Assembly (NCBI GenBank): GCA_003529305.1
Contig: DPWC01000206.1
Coordinates: 1-5,671 of the forward strand
Origin: Actinomycetota bacterium
Lineage (GTDB): Bacteria > Actinomycetota > Actinomycetes > UBA12327
Reading direction: 5' to 3'
Length of the DNA: 5,671 nt
Shown here: in pieces, positions 5,110 through 5,671 of the stretch
How the letters are laid out: each line of letters opens with the position of its first letter
Position numbering within the stretch: the first letter of the stretch is position 1
The notes under the pieces: model-generated
Seen by the model: the letters and a program-made list of their open reading frames with translations, nothing else
The model's database searches: none
Told to the model about the DNA's origin: nothing
Made by a program: the position numbers and the translations under genes

Positions 5110-5671
5110 TCATTGTGGACCCGTTGACGCAGGGCTGCTCGCTGAAGCCGAGCGGGCTGAGGCGTTGGTCTCGGGCATGGTGGCGGCCAGCAGCAAGCCC
5201 ACCAGCGCGACGAGCGCTCCGGTGCCGAAGGCCCAGGGGTACCCGGCGCCCGAGACCAAGAGCCCGGCGATCAGGGGGCCAGTAATGGCACCAAGGTCGG
5301 AGGCCATTTGGAAGGCGGCGACCACGGTGCCACCACGGGCAGGTTCGACATCGCCGACCACGGCGGCCGGAGCCGAGCCCATAAACGCCGAACCGATTCC
5401 CAGTACGGCCATGGCCAGCAGGAATACGGGGGGGTGGTGAGTAAAGGCCATGATCAGCATGCCGAGCAGTACCGAGCTGGTGCCCACGATCAGTGCCGGG
5501 CGGCGGCCCCGTTGATCACTGATGCGCCCCGCGGGCACCAGCAGAATCGCTTGGATCCCCGCCGCCGTAAACAGACCGATGCCGGTTAAGGCTGTCGTGG
5601 AGCGCAGTGCCTCGACCACGAAGAGGGGGATGAGCGAGGAGCGCAGTCCGAAGGCCACAAAACCGTTGCCC
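5110..5671 (-). CDS. MFS transporter (C-terminal half, cut by window edge)
   Basis: The last 186 residues of a major facilitator superfamily transporter are visible; the gene continues beyond base 5671, and the GTG at 5658 is an internal Val codon. The visible part holds six hydrophobic segments, at about visible residues 1-19, 28-47, 59-76, 81-99, 116-139 and 146-164. These fit helices 7-12 of a 12-helix protein. 'AGRISDQRGRRPAL' (47-60), between the second and third segments, is the MFS motif A as repeated in the loop between helices 8 and 9. The tail after 'LLLAATMPETN' is Ser/Ala-rich and cytoplasmic. The shape resembles drug or sugar efflux-type permeases, but the substrate cannot be told from this half. 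It appears to be an upstream gene of the msrA-FkbM-MBL operon, with a 6-nt gap to msrA. Confidence 0.9.
   Translation of the reverse strand, partial: GNGFVAFGLRSSLIPLFVVEALRSTTALTGIGLFTAAGIQAILLVPAGRISDQRGRRPALIVGTSSVLLGMLIMAFTHHPPVFLLAMAVLGIGSAFMGSAPAAVVGDVEPARGGTVVAAFQMASDLGAITGPLIAGLLVSGAGYPWAFGTGALVALVGLLLAATMPETNASARSASASSPASTGPQ

Noticed and set aside
4961..5440. Plus-strand open frame opposite msrA and the MFS gene
   Set aside because: Its Pro/Ala/Ser-rich product is the mirror of membrane-protein codons; the minus-strand genes have definite family motifs.

Overview
The window looks like ordinary chromosomal DNA from a moderately GC-rich actinobacterium (roughly 60% GC by eye). The main reasons are an actinobacterial-style Bax inhibitor-1 protein, a peptide deformylase of the 'GCVGLAA / REGCMSVPD' type common in that phylum, a tRNA gene without an encoded CCA end, GTG starts and tightly overlapping genes. 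The organism assignment is an inference, not a match to a known genome.

Left half, plus strand (1-2853): the 3' end of a dienelactone-hydrolase-family gene; a two-ACT-domain protein resembling the glycine cleavage regulator GcvR; a peptide deformylase whose GTG start overlaps the ACT stop; a tRNA-Leu(UAA); a seven-helix Bax inhibitor-1/YccA membrane protein; and a small 104-residue uncharacterised protein whose GTG start overlaps the Bax stop. Two separate gene pairs therefore share the same 4-base GTGA stop/start overlap.

Right half, minus strand (5671-2876, read right to left): the C-terminal half of an MFS transporter (cut by the window edge), methionine sulfoxide reductase MsrA, an FkbM-family methyltransferase and an MBL-fold metallo-hydrolase. 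Gaps are 6 nt, 12 nt and a 4-nt overlap, so these four genes are probably one operon. The two halves converge at 2854-2875, where only 22 nt separate the stop codons. A modest hairpin at the end of the plus-strand unit is the only terminator candidate there.

Functionally this is a mix of housekeeping and stress genes: N-terminal Met deformylation, oxidised-Met repair, membrane homeostasis and small-molecule hydrolysis. I see no mobile element, CRISPR array, phage gene, toxin-antitoxin pair or clear new system. The points most worth a second look are the ACT-deformylase and FkbM-MBL couplings, the small unknown gene behind the Bax inhibitor-1 gene, and a short in-frame duplication in the FkbM gene. 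No stretch longer than 300 bases lacks a gene.
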